Shown: positions 18,735 through 27,603 of the stretch, piece by piece | How positions within the stretch are numbered: position 1 is the first letter of the stretch | How the letters are laid out: every line of letters starts with the position of its first letter | Assembly (NCBI RefSeq): GCF_006265095.1 | Contig: NZ_VCNK01000003.1 | Span: 22,709 to 86,708, forward strand | Origin: Phaeobacter sp. B1627 | Lineage (GTDB): Bacteria > Pseudomonadota > Alphaproteobacteria > Rhodobacterales > Rhodobacteraceae | Length of the DNA stretch: 64,000 nucleotides | Reading direction: 5' to 3' | Program-made: the position numbers and the translations under genes | Notes under the pieces: generated by a model | What the model saw: only the letters and a program-made list of their open reading frames with translations | Databases searched by the model: none | Told to the model about the DNA's origin: nothing

Positions 18735-20255
18735 ATGACATTTGCCCCCCATGGGAACCACCTGATTGCCGGCAGGCGCGTCGGCGCCGAGACGAAGTTT
18801 TCCTCCGCTCCGGCCCAGGGCACCGCCTTTGAATATTCAGCCGGATCGCCCGATCTGGTCGCCGAAGCCTGTGCCGCGGCGCATGCGGCATTCCAGGGCT
18901 TTGCCGCGTCCACGCGCGAAGAACGGGCAGTGCTGCTGGACACCATCGCCGCTGAGATCGACGCCCGCGGCGACCAGATCACTGAAATCGGGACATCCGA
19001 GACCGGGCTGCCCGAGGTCCGGCTTCAGGGCGAGCGTGGCCGCACCACCGGCCAGCTGCGGTTGTTTGCCAGCCACATCCGCGAGGGCACCTATCTTGAC
19101 CGCCGTCATGACACTGCTTTGCCGGATCGCCAGCCATTGCCGCGTCCTGATCTGCGGATGATGCAGCGACCGATCGGCCCGGTTGCTGTGTTTGGTGCCT
19201 CGAACTTCCCGCTGGCCTTTTCCACCGCGGGCGGAGACACGGCGGCAGCGCTTGCCGCAGGGTGTCCGGTCGTGGTCAAAGGCCACGGCGCGCACCCCGG
19301 CACCGGCGAGATTGTCGGAGACGCCATCGTGGCGGCGCTGGACAAGCTTGGCATGGACGGCGGTATTTTCAGCCTCGTCCAGGGCGGCACCCGCGCGGTC
19401 GGCGAAGCCCTCGTTACCGATCCCCGGATCAAAGCGGTTGGTTTCACCGGCAGCCTCGGCGGGGGGCGGGCGTTGTTTGACCTATGTGCCAGGCGGCCCG
19501 AGCCAATTCCGTTCTTTGGCGAGCTGGGCAGCGTGAACCCGATGTTCGTGCTGCCGGCGGCGGCTGCGGCGCGCGCGGGCGATCTTGGCAAGGGCTGGGC
19601 GGGGAGCCTGACCATGGGGGTTGGCCAATTCTGTACCAACCCCGGGATTGCCATTGTCGTGGACGGTCCGGAGGCGGAGACCTTCACGCGCGCTGCCCGC
19701 GACGGGCTCCAGGCTGTTGCCGCGCAGACAATGCTGAGCGATGGCATGGCCGACGCCTATCGCGCCGGCGCGCGCCGCGTGTCGGAGGGGGCTGGCGTGA
19801 AATCGCTGCTGAGCAGCACCAGCGAAGGCCGCTCTGCCGCGCCCTATCTGTTCGACGTTTCGGCCGAAGACTGGATGGCAAACGAAGCGCTGTCGGAGGA
19901 GGTGTTTGGCCCGCTGGGCCTGGTGATCCGGGTGAAAGACGCAGAGCAGATGCAGGCCGTTGCAACCCGTTTCAGGGGGCAGCTGACGGCCACGCTGCAG
20001 ATGGACGAGGGCGACATGGATCTGGCGCGCGCGCTTTTGCCGGTGCTTGAGCAGATGGCCGGACGGGTGCTGGCCAATGGCTTTCCGACCGGGGTCGAAG
20101 TCGCTGACACCATGGTTCATGGCGGACCCTATCCGGCCTCGACCAACTTTGGCGCCACATCGGTCGGCACGCTGTCAATCCGCCGGTTCCTGCGGCCGGT
20201 ATGCTATCAAAACCTGCCCGAGGCCCTGTTGCCCGCCGATCTTCGCCCCGTCTGA
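18735..20255 (+). CDS. 2-oxoglutarate semialdehyde (2,5-dioxovalerate) dehydrogenase
   Basis: A 506-residue aldehyde dehydrogenase with catalytic Cys300 in GVGQFCTNPG and the general-base glutamate in FFGELGSVNP, the form typical of NADP-using 2,5-dioxovalerate dehydrogenases. It should oxidise 2-oxoglutarate semialdehyde to 2-oxoglutarate, the last step of aldaric acid, pentonate and hydroxyproline routes. The frame is open upstream to 18708, but ATG 18735 lies two bases after the RraA stop and gives the normal start. No dehydratase of the glucarate or pentonate routes is in the window. Confidence 0.88.
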   Translation: MTFAPHGNHLIAGRRVGAETKFSSAPAQGTAFEYSAGSPDLVAEACAAAHAAFQGFAASTREERAVLLDTIAAEIDARGDQITEIGTSETGLPEVRLQGERGRTTGQLRLFASHIREGTYLDRRHDTALPDRQPLPRPDLRMMQRPIGPVAVFGASNFPLAFSTAGGDTAAALAAGCPVVVKGHGAHPGTGEIVGDAIVAALDKLGMDGGIFSLVQGGTRAVGEALVTDPRIKAVGFTGSLGGGRALFDLCARRPEPIPFFGELGSVNPMFVLPAAAAARAGDLGKGWAGSLTMGVGQFCTNPGIAIVVDGPEAETFTRAARDGLQAVAAQTMLSDGMADAYRAGARRVSEGAGVKSLLSSTSEGRSAAPYLFDVSAEDWMANEALSEEVFGPLGLVIRVKDAEQMQAVATRFRGQLTATLQMDEGDMDLARALLPVLEQMAGRVLANGFPTGVEVADTMVHGGPYPASTNFGATSVGTLSIRRFLRPVCYQNLPEALLPADLRPV

Positions 20256-20887
20256 TATGCGGTCTGCCGGATCAGTCCGCCGCCCCTGTGAGGGCGGGCT
20301 GGTCCGGTTGCAAGGCGGGGGGAGGTTACAACTTTTGACGACTGACCGAGCCGGGGGAGAATACGGGGCAAGCTGGGGGAGAAATCCAGTCTGAATTTCG
20401 CGATATATGTGCATTAGTTGAACAAATATCATGCTCTTGAGGGCAAAAATCACGCCAAAATCGCCATATTTGTGTTGATTTGTAAAATTTGTGTGCCTAG
20501 TGTTACCCAAGCTTCGAAGGCCTCGCCGCAGCAGTCAGGCATCCGGAGAAGCGCCCGGAGAAGCAATGTTGCGAGACGAATGGGGAGGAGCGCATTGGTC
20601 ACATTGACGGCACAGGCGAGCGTGTATCCAAGCGCGGGCAGGGCGTGCCCACGCAAGGCGCGCACAAGGCGCACACAGGGATGCACGGCGCGCGCGCAGG
20701 CAGATAGGGATCTGTCAGTGACCCGTGCCTCCGCAGCGCGACAGCCATTTGGCGCAACCCGGTTTCAATTGCGCTGACCACCACCCATGACGACGAACCG
20801 GCCACCCAGGATTTGCCTGCACCGGGCGACGCATGCACGACGCCAGAGCTTTCTGGCACCCGACATCTGTATAGGAGGAGCAGATCT
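20256..20887. other. Intergenic region before the TTT transporter
   Basis: A 632-bp gap with no supported gene. A hairpin CCGCCC/GGGCGG lies at 20280-20297 without a T-run. An AT-rich stretch at about 20395-20510 looks promoter-like; TTGATT followed 17 bases later by TAGTGT is a weak -35/-10 candidate. A GC-rich stretch at about 20640-20700 has short repeats of GGCGC-CACA type. Taken as the leader of tctC with moderate doubt. Confidence 0.45.
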
Positions 20888-21853
20888 ATGTTTTACAAAA
20901 ACCTGAAAACCACCCTTGGTATCGCGCTTGGCGCGGGCGTTCTTTGGGCATCCGTCGCCGCGGCCGAGTTTCCGACCCGCGACATTCGCCTCATCGTGCC
21001 ATGGCCCGCAGGGGGCGGTGCGGACGCGATCTCGCGCAAAATCAGCAATATCGCCGAGCAGGATCTGCCGAAATCCATCTATGTGGAAAACATCGCCGGC
21101 GCCGTCACCGCGACCGGTCTGATCCAGATGACCAATGCCCGTCCCGATGGCCATACCGTCGGTGTGATGACCTATGACAGCGTCATCACCCTGCCGCGCG
21201 GCCAGATGGTGCCGGGGTATGCGCTCGACAACATGAAGCTGATCGCGCGGGTCACCTCGGAGGCCGATGCCATTGTTGTCTCCAAACATTCGGGCATCGA
21301 GAGCTTTGAGGATCTGGTGGCCCGGGCGCGGGCAAACCCCGGCGAGCTGCGCGTCGGCGTGGCGCCGAAAGAGTCTGGTCCGTATCTTTCGGTGATGCAA
21401 CTGGAAAAACTGCTCGACGTTGATTTCAACGTGATCACCTATGCCGGGTCCTCCAGCGCCGAAGCCGAAGCGCTGCTGTCGGGCGAATTGGATGCGGCGA
21501 TTTCCAGCCTTGGCGATTTCAGCGGCCTGCTGTCCTCCGGCGATGCCAAAGGCGTGGTCGAGCTGACATCGGTGCAGAACGCGACCTACACCGATGTTCC
21601 AACGCTGAAATCCAAAGGGCACGACCTGCAAACCGGGTCCTTCATCGTGCTGGCAGCGCCAGCCAACACACCGGATGATGCGGTCGAAACGCTGGAAGCC
21701 ACTTTCAAGGCCGCCTACGACAGTGCGGAATTCCAGGACTGGCTGGCACAGATCGGCGTGACCGCCGATTGGCTGGGCTCCGAGGAGGTGGGGCCTTGGG
21801 TTGACGCACTGCAGGACAAGACGTTCACGCTGATGGACGAACTGGGCCTTTAA
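20888..21853 (+). CDS. tctC: TTT transporter substrate-binding protein (TctC-like)
   Basis: A 321-residue periplasmic binding protein of the tripartite tricarboxylate transporter (Bug) family. A Sec signal peptide (about 26 residues, ending AAA before EFPTRD) is followed by the family hallmark RLIVPWPAGGGADAISR. AGGAGGAG lies 7-8 bases before ATG 20888, which rules out the longer open frame. With TctB and TctA it imports carboxylates; together with the ketoglutarate-semialdehyde dehydrogenase this points to a sugar acid or similar acid. Confidence 0.93.
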   Translation: MFYKNLKTTLGIALGAGVLWASVAAAEFPTRDIRLIVPWPAGGGADAISRKISNIAEQDLPKSIYVENIAGAVTATGLIQMTNARPDGHTVGVMTYDSVITLPRGQMVPGYALDNMKLIARVTSEADAIVVSKHSGIESFEDLVARARANPGELRVGVAPKESGPYLSVMQLEKLLDVDFNVITYAGSSSAEAEALLSGELDAAISSLGDFSGLLSSGDAKGVVELTSVQNATYTDVPTLKSKGHDLQTGSFIVLAAPANTPDDAVETLEATFKAAYDSAEFQDWLAQIGVTADWLGSEEVGPWVDALQDKTFTLMDELGL

Positions 21854-22045
21854 TCCTGCACGCGACCCATGTCTCCGGTCGACATGCCGGAGACATGGCC
21901 ATGGCGGCGCCAGCGACGCAGAGGATCGCGCGGCTGGCCAACCGCCGGTTTTATTCTGCACCGGGGGCCCTGGTGCCACGGTTTCCCCCGCACCGACTGC
22001 CGCCCGGCGCCGGCGGCCCCATCACACCCAGTCCGGGAGACGGCG

Positions 22046-22531
22046 ATGTTCTTGAACAGGCAAATGGTATTTCTGTGTGTCACTCTTGCAGTGTCTGCCG
22101 GCTATCTGGTGACGGCCCTGAGACTGGGCGCACCGATTGCCGAAAGCGGGCTGACGCCCGCGTTCTTTCCGATCCTTGTCGGCGGTGCGGCGATCGTGTT
22201 TTGCAGCATCCTGATCCTGCAGGCGCTGCGGGCCGAGCGAGAGGCTCCGGCAAAGGGCGCCCCGGATGAGGAGCAGGATGAGGCACCGGAAAACGAGGCG
22301 CAAGGCTACACCCATGTCTGGGTAGTGGTGGCGATCTTCTTCTACATCGTGGCGTTCAGGCCACTGGGCTATTTCATATCATCGGGCCTCTTCGTCTTTG
22401 CGCTGATCCTGCTGTTCTCAAATGTCGAGAAGCTGATCCTCAAGGGGGTCATCACGGCTGCAATCGTCGGGGTTGCCTATGTCATGTTCCAGCAATTGTT
22501 CGGGGTCCGGCTCCCGACACTATGGGGTTGA
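22046..22531 (+). CDS. tctB: TTT transporter small membrane subunit (TctB-like)
   Basis: A 161-residue protein with four predicted transmembrane helices and an acidic cytosolic loop between helices 2 and 3 (EEQDEAPENEAQG), as usual for TctB. ATG 22046 follows a GGGAG Shine-Dalgarno; the frame is open further upstream but that part is Arg/Pro-rich and not like TctB. It sits 192 bp after tctC and 3 bp before tctA. Confidence 0.9.
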   Translation: MFLNRQMVFLCVTLAVSAGYLVTALRLGAPIAESGLTPAFFPILVGGAAIVFCSILILQALRAEREAPAKGAPDEEQDEAPENEAQGYTHVWVVVAIFFYIVAFRPLGYFISSGLFVFALILLFSNVEKLILKGVITAAIVGVAYVMFQQLFGVRLPTLWG

Positions 22532-22534
22532 ACC

Positions 22535-24061
22535 ATGGATTTCATCTTCCTCGTTTTCAGCAGCTTTTCCCTGTTGGCGGATCCGATCAACTTCACCTAC
22601 GTCATCCTCGGCTTTGTGATCGGGACGATTTTCGCCGCCATTCCCGGGCTGACCGCGACGCTGGCGATGGCTCTGCTGTTGCCACTGACGTATTCGCTCA
22701 GCGTGGAGACGGCGCTGATGGCCTGCGCCAGCATCTATATGGCCGGCATGTGCGGTGGCTCGATCACCGCCACCACGATCAATATCCCCGGCGCGCCCTC
22801 GTCGATGATGACGGCGCTTGATGGCTATCCCATGCAGCTGCAGGGAAAAGGCGCACTCGCGCTGGGGCATGCGGCGCTGGGGTCGATGTTTGGCGGCGCG
22901 GTGGGGGCGCTTTTGCTGATCGCGCTTGCCCCCTTTGTGGCCGAACTGTCGCTTTTGGTGAAAACCACGGGCAAATTCTCGCTGCTGGCCTTTGCGCTGA
23001 TCGTTGTGGTGATTGCGCAGCGCGGCCGGATTCCGCAGGCCGGTCTGGCAGCCTGTATCGGCCTCATGCTGGCCACTGTCGGGCTTGACGCGATGGAGCC
23101 GATCACCCGCTTCACCTATGGCTATTCCAACCTGACCGCAGGGATCGACCTGATGCCTGTGATCATTGGCACTTTTGCCATTGCCGAAGTGCTGACCCAG
23201 GCCTGCGCGCGTATCGATATCAGCGCCGCCACCGAAGCCGCCAACAAGGTCAAAATCCGCCGCCGCGATTTCCTGCCGCCGCTGGCGGAGATCCGGCAAA
23301 TCGGCTTCAGATGCTATTTCAAATCCTGCCTGATCGGCTATTTCGTCGGCACTTTGCCGGGTGCAGGGGGGTCGATGGGATCGTTCCTGGCCTATACCGA
23401 AGCGGTGCGCACCTCCTCCGAGCCGGAGACATTCGGCAAGGGCAACCCGAAGGGCATCGCCGCATCGGAAAGCGCCAATAACGCAGTCTGTGGCGGGGCG
23501 ATGGTGCCGATGCTGACCTTTGGCATTCCGGGCGATCCGATCACTGCGATCATGCTGGGCGTTCTGGTCATCAACGGCATTCAGCCGGGGCCGCAGTTGA
23601 TGGCTGACCAGGCGGGGCTGATCGCCCCGATGCTGGCGGCCCTGCTGTTCAGTGCTGTGGTGTTGATCCCTCTGACCCTGTGGTTGATCGGGCCGTATTT
23701 CATCAAAATCGTCTCGGTCCGCAAGGATGTGCTTTACGCCGTGATCGCGCTTCTGGCCGTCGTGGGCAGCTATGTCGCAACCTTTTCGACCTTTCAGATG
23801 TTCATGGCGCTTGGCATGGGGGTTCTGGCCTTTTACCTGCGGCGCAATGGCTTTCCGGTGATCACCATGCTGCTGGGCTATATCCTTGGGCCAAATCTGG
23901 AAGAGTTCCTGCGCCGCTCCCTGGCCTTGTCAAACGGCGATGCGACGACGTTTTTCACCAACCTCGACAGCCTGTTCTTTGTCGTGCTGACGCTGGTCTT
24001 CGTCTACTTCCTGGTGATCCGCAAACCGGCAAAACCATCCGCCGTTGCCGGGTCCGGCTAG
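22535..24061 (+). CDS. tctA: TTT transporter large membrane subunit (TctA-like)
   Basis: A 508-residue polytopic membrane protein with the two TctA signature regions, GTIFAAIPGLTATLAMALLL near the N-terminus and GTLPGAGGSMGSFLAYTEA in the middle, the pseudo-symmetric carboxylate-binding loops of the family. Length is normal. It is the ion-coupled channel subunit working with TctC and TctB. Confidence 0.95.
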   Translation: MDFIFLVFSSFSLLADPINFTYVILGFVIGTIFAAIPGLTATLAMALLLPLTYSLSVETALMACASIYMAGMCGGSITATTINIPGAPSSMMTALDGYPMQLQGKGALALGHAALGSMFGGAVGALLLIALAPFVAELSLLVKTTGKFSLLAFALIVVVIAQRGRIPQAGLAACIGLMLATVGLDAMEPITRFTYGYSNLTAGIDLMPVIIGTFAIAEVLTQACARIDISAATEAANKVKIRRRDFLPPLAEIRQIGFRCYFKSCLIGYFVGTLPGAGGSMGSFLAYTEAVRTSSEPETFGKGNPKGIAASESANNAVCGGAMVPMLTFGIPGDPITAIMLGVLVINGIQPGPQLMADQAGLIAPMLAALLFSAVVLIPLTLWLIGPYFIKIVSVRKDVLYAVIALLAVVGSYVATFSTFQMFMALGMGVLAFYLRRNGFPVITMLLGYILGPNLEEFLRRSLALSNGDATTFFTNLDSLFFVVLTLVFVYFLVIRKPAKPSAVAGSG

Positions 24062-24091
24062 GCGTTCGGGCCCAGATCGTCCCCTTTCCCA

Positions 24092-24132
24092 GGCCGCAGG
24101 CGCACCCCTCTTCAAGTCCCGCGCCTGCGGCC
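24092..24132 (+). terminator. Hairpin between tctA and gntR
   Basis: A perfect 12-bp stem, GGCCGCAGGCGC (24092-24103) with GCGCCTGCGGCC (24121-24132), 17-base loop, followed by TCTGTATTT. A plausible partial terminator that would lower expression of the following regulator gene. Confidence 0.55.
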
Positions 24133-24203
24133 TCTGTATTTCAGGCCGCGTGGCCTGTAAAAGGGACGGAGTACGCGCCCGGTATACACATAAGGAGATC
24201 ACG

Positions 24204-24905
24204 GTGTCAGAGACACGGCGTCCCTCATTGGCAGATCAAGTCTACGATCAGCTGCTGACAAAGATCCTCGAAGAGGAATACCCGGTCCACAGTCGCTTGC
24301 CGACCGAGGAGATGCTGGCCGAAAGCTTCGGTGTGTCGCGGCCGGTTGTGCGCGGGGCGCTGTCGCGGCTGCGGGACGACGGTATCGTGCAATCGCGCCG
24401 TGGCTCGGGGAGCTACGTGCTGCGCCGTCCCGACCGCGAACTCATCAGCTTTGTGCCGCTGGAATCGGTATCGGACGTGCAGCGCTGTTACGAGTTTCGG
24501 ATTGATGTCGAAGGCGCGGCAGCAGCCTGGGCCGCGCGGCGGCGCGACGAAGAGGATCTGGCGGCGATGGATGCAGCCTATCAGGTGATGGAGCAGACCT
24601 ATCAGCAGAATGCGCTTGGCGTGGATGCCGATCAACGGCTGCATCTGGCGGTGGCCCGGGCATCCAAGAACCCGTTTTTCTCCTCTGTGCTGGAGTCCCT
24701 GCACGAGCAAATTGCCTATGGGGTGAAGCTGTCGCGCTCGCTGACCCTTCTTGATGCCCCCGGGCGGCAGGAGCTGGTGCTGGCAGAGCATCGCGCGGTG
24801 CTGGACGCGATCCGTCTGAAACAGCCCGAGGTGGCGCAAGCGACAATGCGCCATCACATCACAGCCGCCAAGGACCGGATGTTCGTGGGCACTCAGGAGG
24901 ACTGA
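24204..24905 (+). CDS. GntR-family regulator of the TTT/dehydrogenase cluster (FCD type)
   Basis: A 233-residue regulator. GTG 24204 is preferred because AAGGAG (24193-24198) lies 5 bases before it and the protein then begins right at the HTH (RPSLADQVYDQLLTKILEEE, then LPTEEMLAESFGVSR). The FCD domain with its metal-binding residues follows (residues about 90-220). It probably controls the preceding tctCBA and dehydrogenase genes. A GGTATACAC element with a GTATAC palindrome lies just before the ribosome site and could be part of an operator. Confidence 0.88.
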   Translation: MSETRRPSLADQVYDQLLTKILEEEYPVHSRLPTEEMLAESFGVSRPVVRGALSRLRDDGIVQSRRGSGSYVLRRPDRELISFVPLESVSDVQRCYEFRIDVEGAAAAWAARRRDEEDLAAMDAAYQVMEQTYQQNALGVDADQRLHLAVARASKNPFFSSVLESLHEQIAYGVKLSRSLTLLDAPGRQELVLAEHRAVLDAIRLKQPEVAQATMRHHITAAKDRMFVGTQED

Positions 24906-24951
24906 GATCACCCCAGATCGCGTGATCACGGCAGGGGTGTGACACCGGTCT

Positions 24952-25030
24952 CGTGAGCCGGCCGTCTGAGCCAGCCGCCTGAGCAACCGCCTGAGCCAGC
25001 CGCCTTGCCCAATGCGCCTGAACCAATAGG
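24952..25030. repeat. Degenerate 12-14-bp tandem repeat
   Basis: Units based on CTGAGCCAGCCGC: an early variant CGTGAGCCGGCCGT, two exact copies at 24966-24978 and 24991-25003, a 12-base variant between them, and two more diverged copies to 25030. No coding meaning seen. Confidence 0.7.
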
Positions 25031-25101
25031 CCTGGGCCAAGACGTCCTGAGAGGGCCTGTCCGTTTTGGCCTTGTCCCGAACCCGCCAAAAGACCGGTGG
25101 C

Positions 25102-25168
25102 AAAGAAAGACTCGCATCAAAGAAAGACTGGCACCAAAGAAAGACTGGCACCAAAGAAAGAAGGCACC
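25102..25168. repeat. 17-bp tandem repeat, four units
   Basis: AAAGAAAGACTCGCATC (25102-25118), AAAGAAAGACTGGCACC twice (25119-25135, 25136-25152), then AAAGAAAGAAGGCACC (25153-25168); a fifth decayed unit AAGGAAGGACTG follows. The purine-rich half of each unit is on the plus strand. Confidence 0.85.
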
Positions 25169-25237
25169 AAGGAAGGACTGTCGGGGGAGGCGGCCGCGGG
25201 GGCGGCGTCGCATGGGGCCGTCAGAGAGGTGGCTCCC

Positions 25238-25696
25238 TCATATCGGCAGGGCCGGTGTCTCGCGCAGGGACCGCACGACCAATGACGAGGTGTAATTGCG
25301 GATCGCGATATCGCTGTAGGTGTCGAGGAAATTATAGATGTATTCTGTATAGGCCTCGGCGGTGCGGAACTTGGCGATCATGATGAAGTCGAACTCGCCG
25401 GTGGTGAGGTAGCAGGTCACCACCTCAGGCTGGCTTTGCAGGCGCCGAACGAGGCGCTGATCGACACCGGATGCATCCTGCGCCAGCTTGATCATGAAGA
25501 TCCCCGTGACGGTGAACCCAAGGATGGCGGGATCGAGCACCGCGCGCCGCGCCGCAATCGCACCGGATGCCTCGAGCGCCTTGATCCGCCGGTGACAGCT
25601 GGCCACCGAAAGGCTCACCCGCTCGCTGATCGCTTCGAGAGAGAGCGAACAGTCCTCCTGCAGGACGCGTAGGATGGCGAGATCGGTATCTGGCAT
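25238..25696 (-). CDS. Lrp/AsnC-family regulator next to the tyrosinase operon
   Basis: A 152-residue regulator: N-terminal HTH (MPDTDLAILRVLQEDCSLSL onward, recognition segment VSLSVASCHRRIKALEASG) and AsnC ligand domain (about 65-145). The ATG at 25696 is chosen since the family begins with the DxAILxxLQ helix; an in-frame start at 25738 would add 14 unusual residues. It is divergent from the tyrosinase operon with about 100 bp between starts, so it is the best candidate for its regulator, perhaps sensing an amino acid. Confidence 0.9.
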   Translation of the reverse strand: MPDTDLAILRVLQEDCSLSLEAISERVSLSVASCHRRIKALEASGAIAARRAVLDPAILGFTVTGIFMIKLAQDASGVDQRLVRRLQSQPEVVTCYLTTGEFDFIMIAKFRTAEAYTEYIYNFLDTYSDIAIRNYTSSLVVRSLRETPALPI

Positions 25697-25797
25697 TATT
25701 TTTCTCTGTCGGGTCAACGGCCAGAACATTCTTACCACGATCGGCGGGAATGTGAGAAAAAATTTGCACGGTATGCGTGTATCATGGTGGCGTTGCT
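25697..25797. promoter_or_regulatory. Divergent promoter region, Lrp regulator / tyrosinase operon
   Basis: About 100 bp between the divergent start codons. AT-rich pieces (ATTATTTTTCTC, GAGAAAAAATTTGC) could hold the promoters. No clean inverted repeat was found, which is common for Lrp-type sites. Confidence 0.45.
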
Positions 25798-27576
25798 ATG
25801 GGGGGAACAATGATCACCGCGAAACCGACATGGGTCGATGACATTCAGGGCCTTTTTGCCGCGCCCTTCTGGTTGCCGCCAGAGGATCGTGCCAAGGTCG
25901 GCCAGGGCTGGCTGGGATGCATGCGCGGCTACCTGATCGACCTGGCCGACTACGACTCCGTGCGTGAGTGGTCGGTGACGATCTATGACCACCTGATCTC
26001 GCGATCTATGCCGCTGACGGACGATACCCGCCAGTTCTGGCCGCTCGACGCGCTTGAGACGTTCCGGCTCTGGGTCAATCAGGGATGGCGGCGCGATGCC
26101 CATGCACCCTTTGACGAGGCGCCGCGCATTCCCAAACCTGCAGTTCCGCGGGGCAAACTGCGCATGCGTCGCGACCTTGCCGCGATGAGCGCCGCCGAGA
26201 TCGATGACTTCCGCGCCCGGCTTGACGATGTGATGGACATTGGCAATCCCGCGCCAACCGCGCCCTGGCAAAAGTGGGCCTATATCCACACCAACTGGTG
26301 CCTGCATTATCAGGAGGCCTTCGCGCTGTGGCACCGCGCCTACCTCGTCTATCTGGAGAACCTGCTGGGCTGCGCCATCCCCTACTGGGATTTCATGGCT
26401 GCAGACGCCAGCAAGCCCGATAGCCCACAGGCGGGGCTGCCGCAGGCTTTTCTGGATGAAACCTATGTCCACCCGGGGACCCGGGAAACCCGTCCCAACC
26501 CGCTGCGGTTCGCCGCCGCCAAGGACGGCCAGTCCAAATACTGCGCGGCGACGGGCAAGCGTGGCGGCGATTGCCTCTATGTGCACCGCGACCCGCTGTT
26601 CTACACCCGGGGCGACGACCACCGCGCCGAACGCGCGCGGCTTTTTGCCATGGCGGGGCTGTTCCAGCAGCAGGTGGTCGATGCGCTTGCCTTTGACACC
26701 TTCAGCGTGCCGCAGGGCAGCCCCGGCTTTCCATGGGCCAATATCCCGGCCTTCACCCCGCCGCAGCCCGACAAGGACTATCCCTACCGGGACCAGAATT
26801 TTGACGGCGCCTTCGAGCAGCCACATGACAATTATCACGGCTGGATCGGGCCGGACATGGCCGACAACGCCTATACCGCCTTTGATCCGGTGTTCATCTC
26901 CTATCATGCCAATATCGACCGGATGCTGGAGCGTTGGATCCGCAGCCATCCGGTGGCGCAGTATTCGGTCGGTGTGCCGCTGCGCCCCTTTGTCGGGCAG
27001 GACGCGGCCGTGATCAATGAGCGGACCAGCGAGCTCTGGCGTTACACGACGCTGGGCGACATGGCGCAGGACAGTCGGCACATTGGCTACGACTACGGCC
27101 CGCCCGCAGCGCCACAGTTCAAGGGCGCGCAGCACAGCGGCGGCCGGGGCGCTGTTGCCGCCGCCGCTGGCGCAACCCATGCGGCCTGGGTGATCTTTGA
27201 CGGGGTGCGCTGCACGCACGACAGCTATGCCATCGATGTGTTCCTGGGCGGTGAGGCGGGGCAGGCGGGGGCGGAGAACCCGGCCTACGTCGGGCGGTTC
27301 AGCCGCATCGGCATGGGCATCCAGGACGACAAGGGCCGCTGCATCCGCCATGGCGTCAGCCGGATGCTGGATGCCGCTCCGGCCGCGCGGGCGCTTGGCC
27401 TGCCGACGGGCAGCGATCCGGGGTTGGCGATCCGGGTCACGCATCTGCACGAAAACCGCGAGGTGACGCCCGACGAATACCGAACGTTGCCGGGGTTCGT
27501 TCCCTTCTTTCACTGGGGTGACGCGCGCTGCGCCCCGATCGACAAAGGGGCGCCCGGCCAGTGCTGCAGCGCCTGA
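25798..27576 (+). CDS. Tyrosinase-like type-3 copper protein with Cys-x-His motif
   Basis: About 592 residues. All six copper ligands of a binuclear type-3 site are visible: CuA His164, His170 and His179 in HTNWCLHYQEAFALWHRAYL (spacing H-x8-H before WHRAYL), and CuB His343, His347 (HDNYHGW) and His370 (FISYHANIDRMLERW). PYWDF after CuA is also typical. Cys168 sits two residues before the second CuA histidine, as in fungal tyrosinases and haemocyanins with a Cys-His thioether. A C-terminal domain of about 190 residues follows. No signal peptide, so it appears cytosolic. ATG 25798, ATG 25810 and GTG 25777 are all possible starts. It should oxidise phenols or catechols with O2; the substrate is unknown. 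First gene of a three-gene operon. Confidence 0.87.
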   Translation: MGGTMITAKPTWVDDIQGLFAAPFWLPPEDRAKVGQGWLGCMRGYLIDLADYDSVREWSVTIYDHLISRSMPLTDDTRQFWPLDALETFRLWVNQGWRRDAHAPFDEAPRIPKPAVPRGKLRMRRDLAAMSAAEIDDFRARLDDVMDIGNPAPTAPWQKWAYIHTNWCLHYQEAFALWHRAYLVYLENLLGCAIPYWDFMAADASKPDSPQAGLPQAFLDETYVHPGTRETRPNPLRFAAAKDGQSKYCAATGKRGGDCLYVHRDPLFYTRGDDHRAERARLFAMAGLFQQQVVDALAFDTFSVPQGSPGFPWANIPAFTPPQPDKDYPYRDQNFDGAFEQPHDNYHGWIGPDMADNAYTAFDPVFISYHANIDRMLERWIRSHPVAQYSVGVPLRPFVGQDAAVINERTSELWRYTTLGDMAQDSRHIGYDYGPPAAPQFKGAQHSGGRGAVAAAAGATHAAWVIFDGVRCTHDSYAIDVFLGGEAGQAGAENPAYVGRFSRIGMGIQDDKGRCIRHGVSRMLDAAPAARALGLPTGSDPGLAIRVTHLHENREVTPDEYRTLPGFVPFFHWGDARCAPIDKGAPGQCCSA

Positions 27577-27603
27577 AATGCGACCAGATGGAGAGAACAG
27601 AGA

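Larger units (their letters stand above)
24906..25237. other. Repeat-rich intergenic region
   Basis: A 332-bp gap between the convergent GntR and Lrp genes. It is almost filled by two degenerate tandem arrays listed separately. No supported gene, and no terminator with a T-run that I can see. Confidence 0.6.

Noticed and set aside
24952..25168. Possible CRISPR array
   Set aside because: Units are directly adjacent with no spacers and there are no cas genes; these are plain tandem repeats.
25732..27513. A 593-codon open frame on the minus strand opposite the tyrosinase gene
   Set aside because: Shadow frame; all copper-site motifs are on the plus strand and the antisense product resembles nothing.
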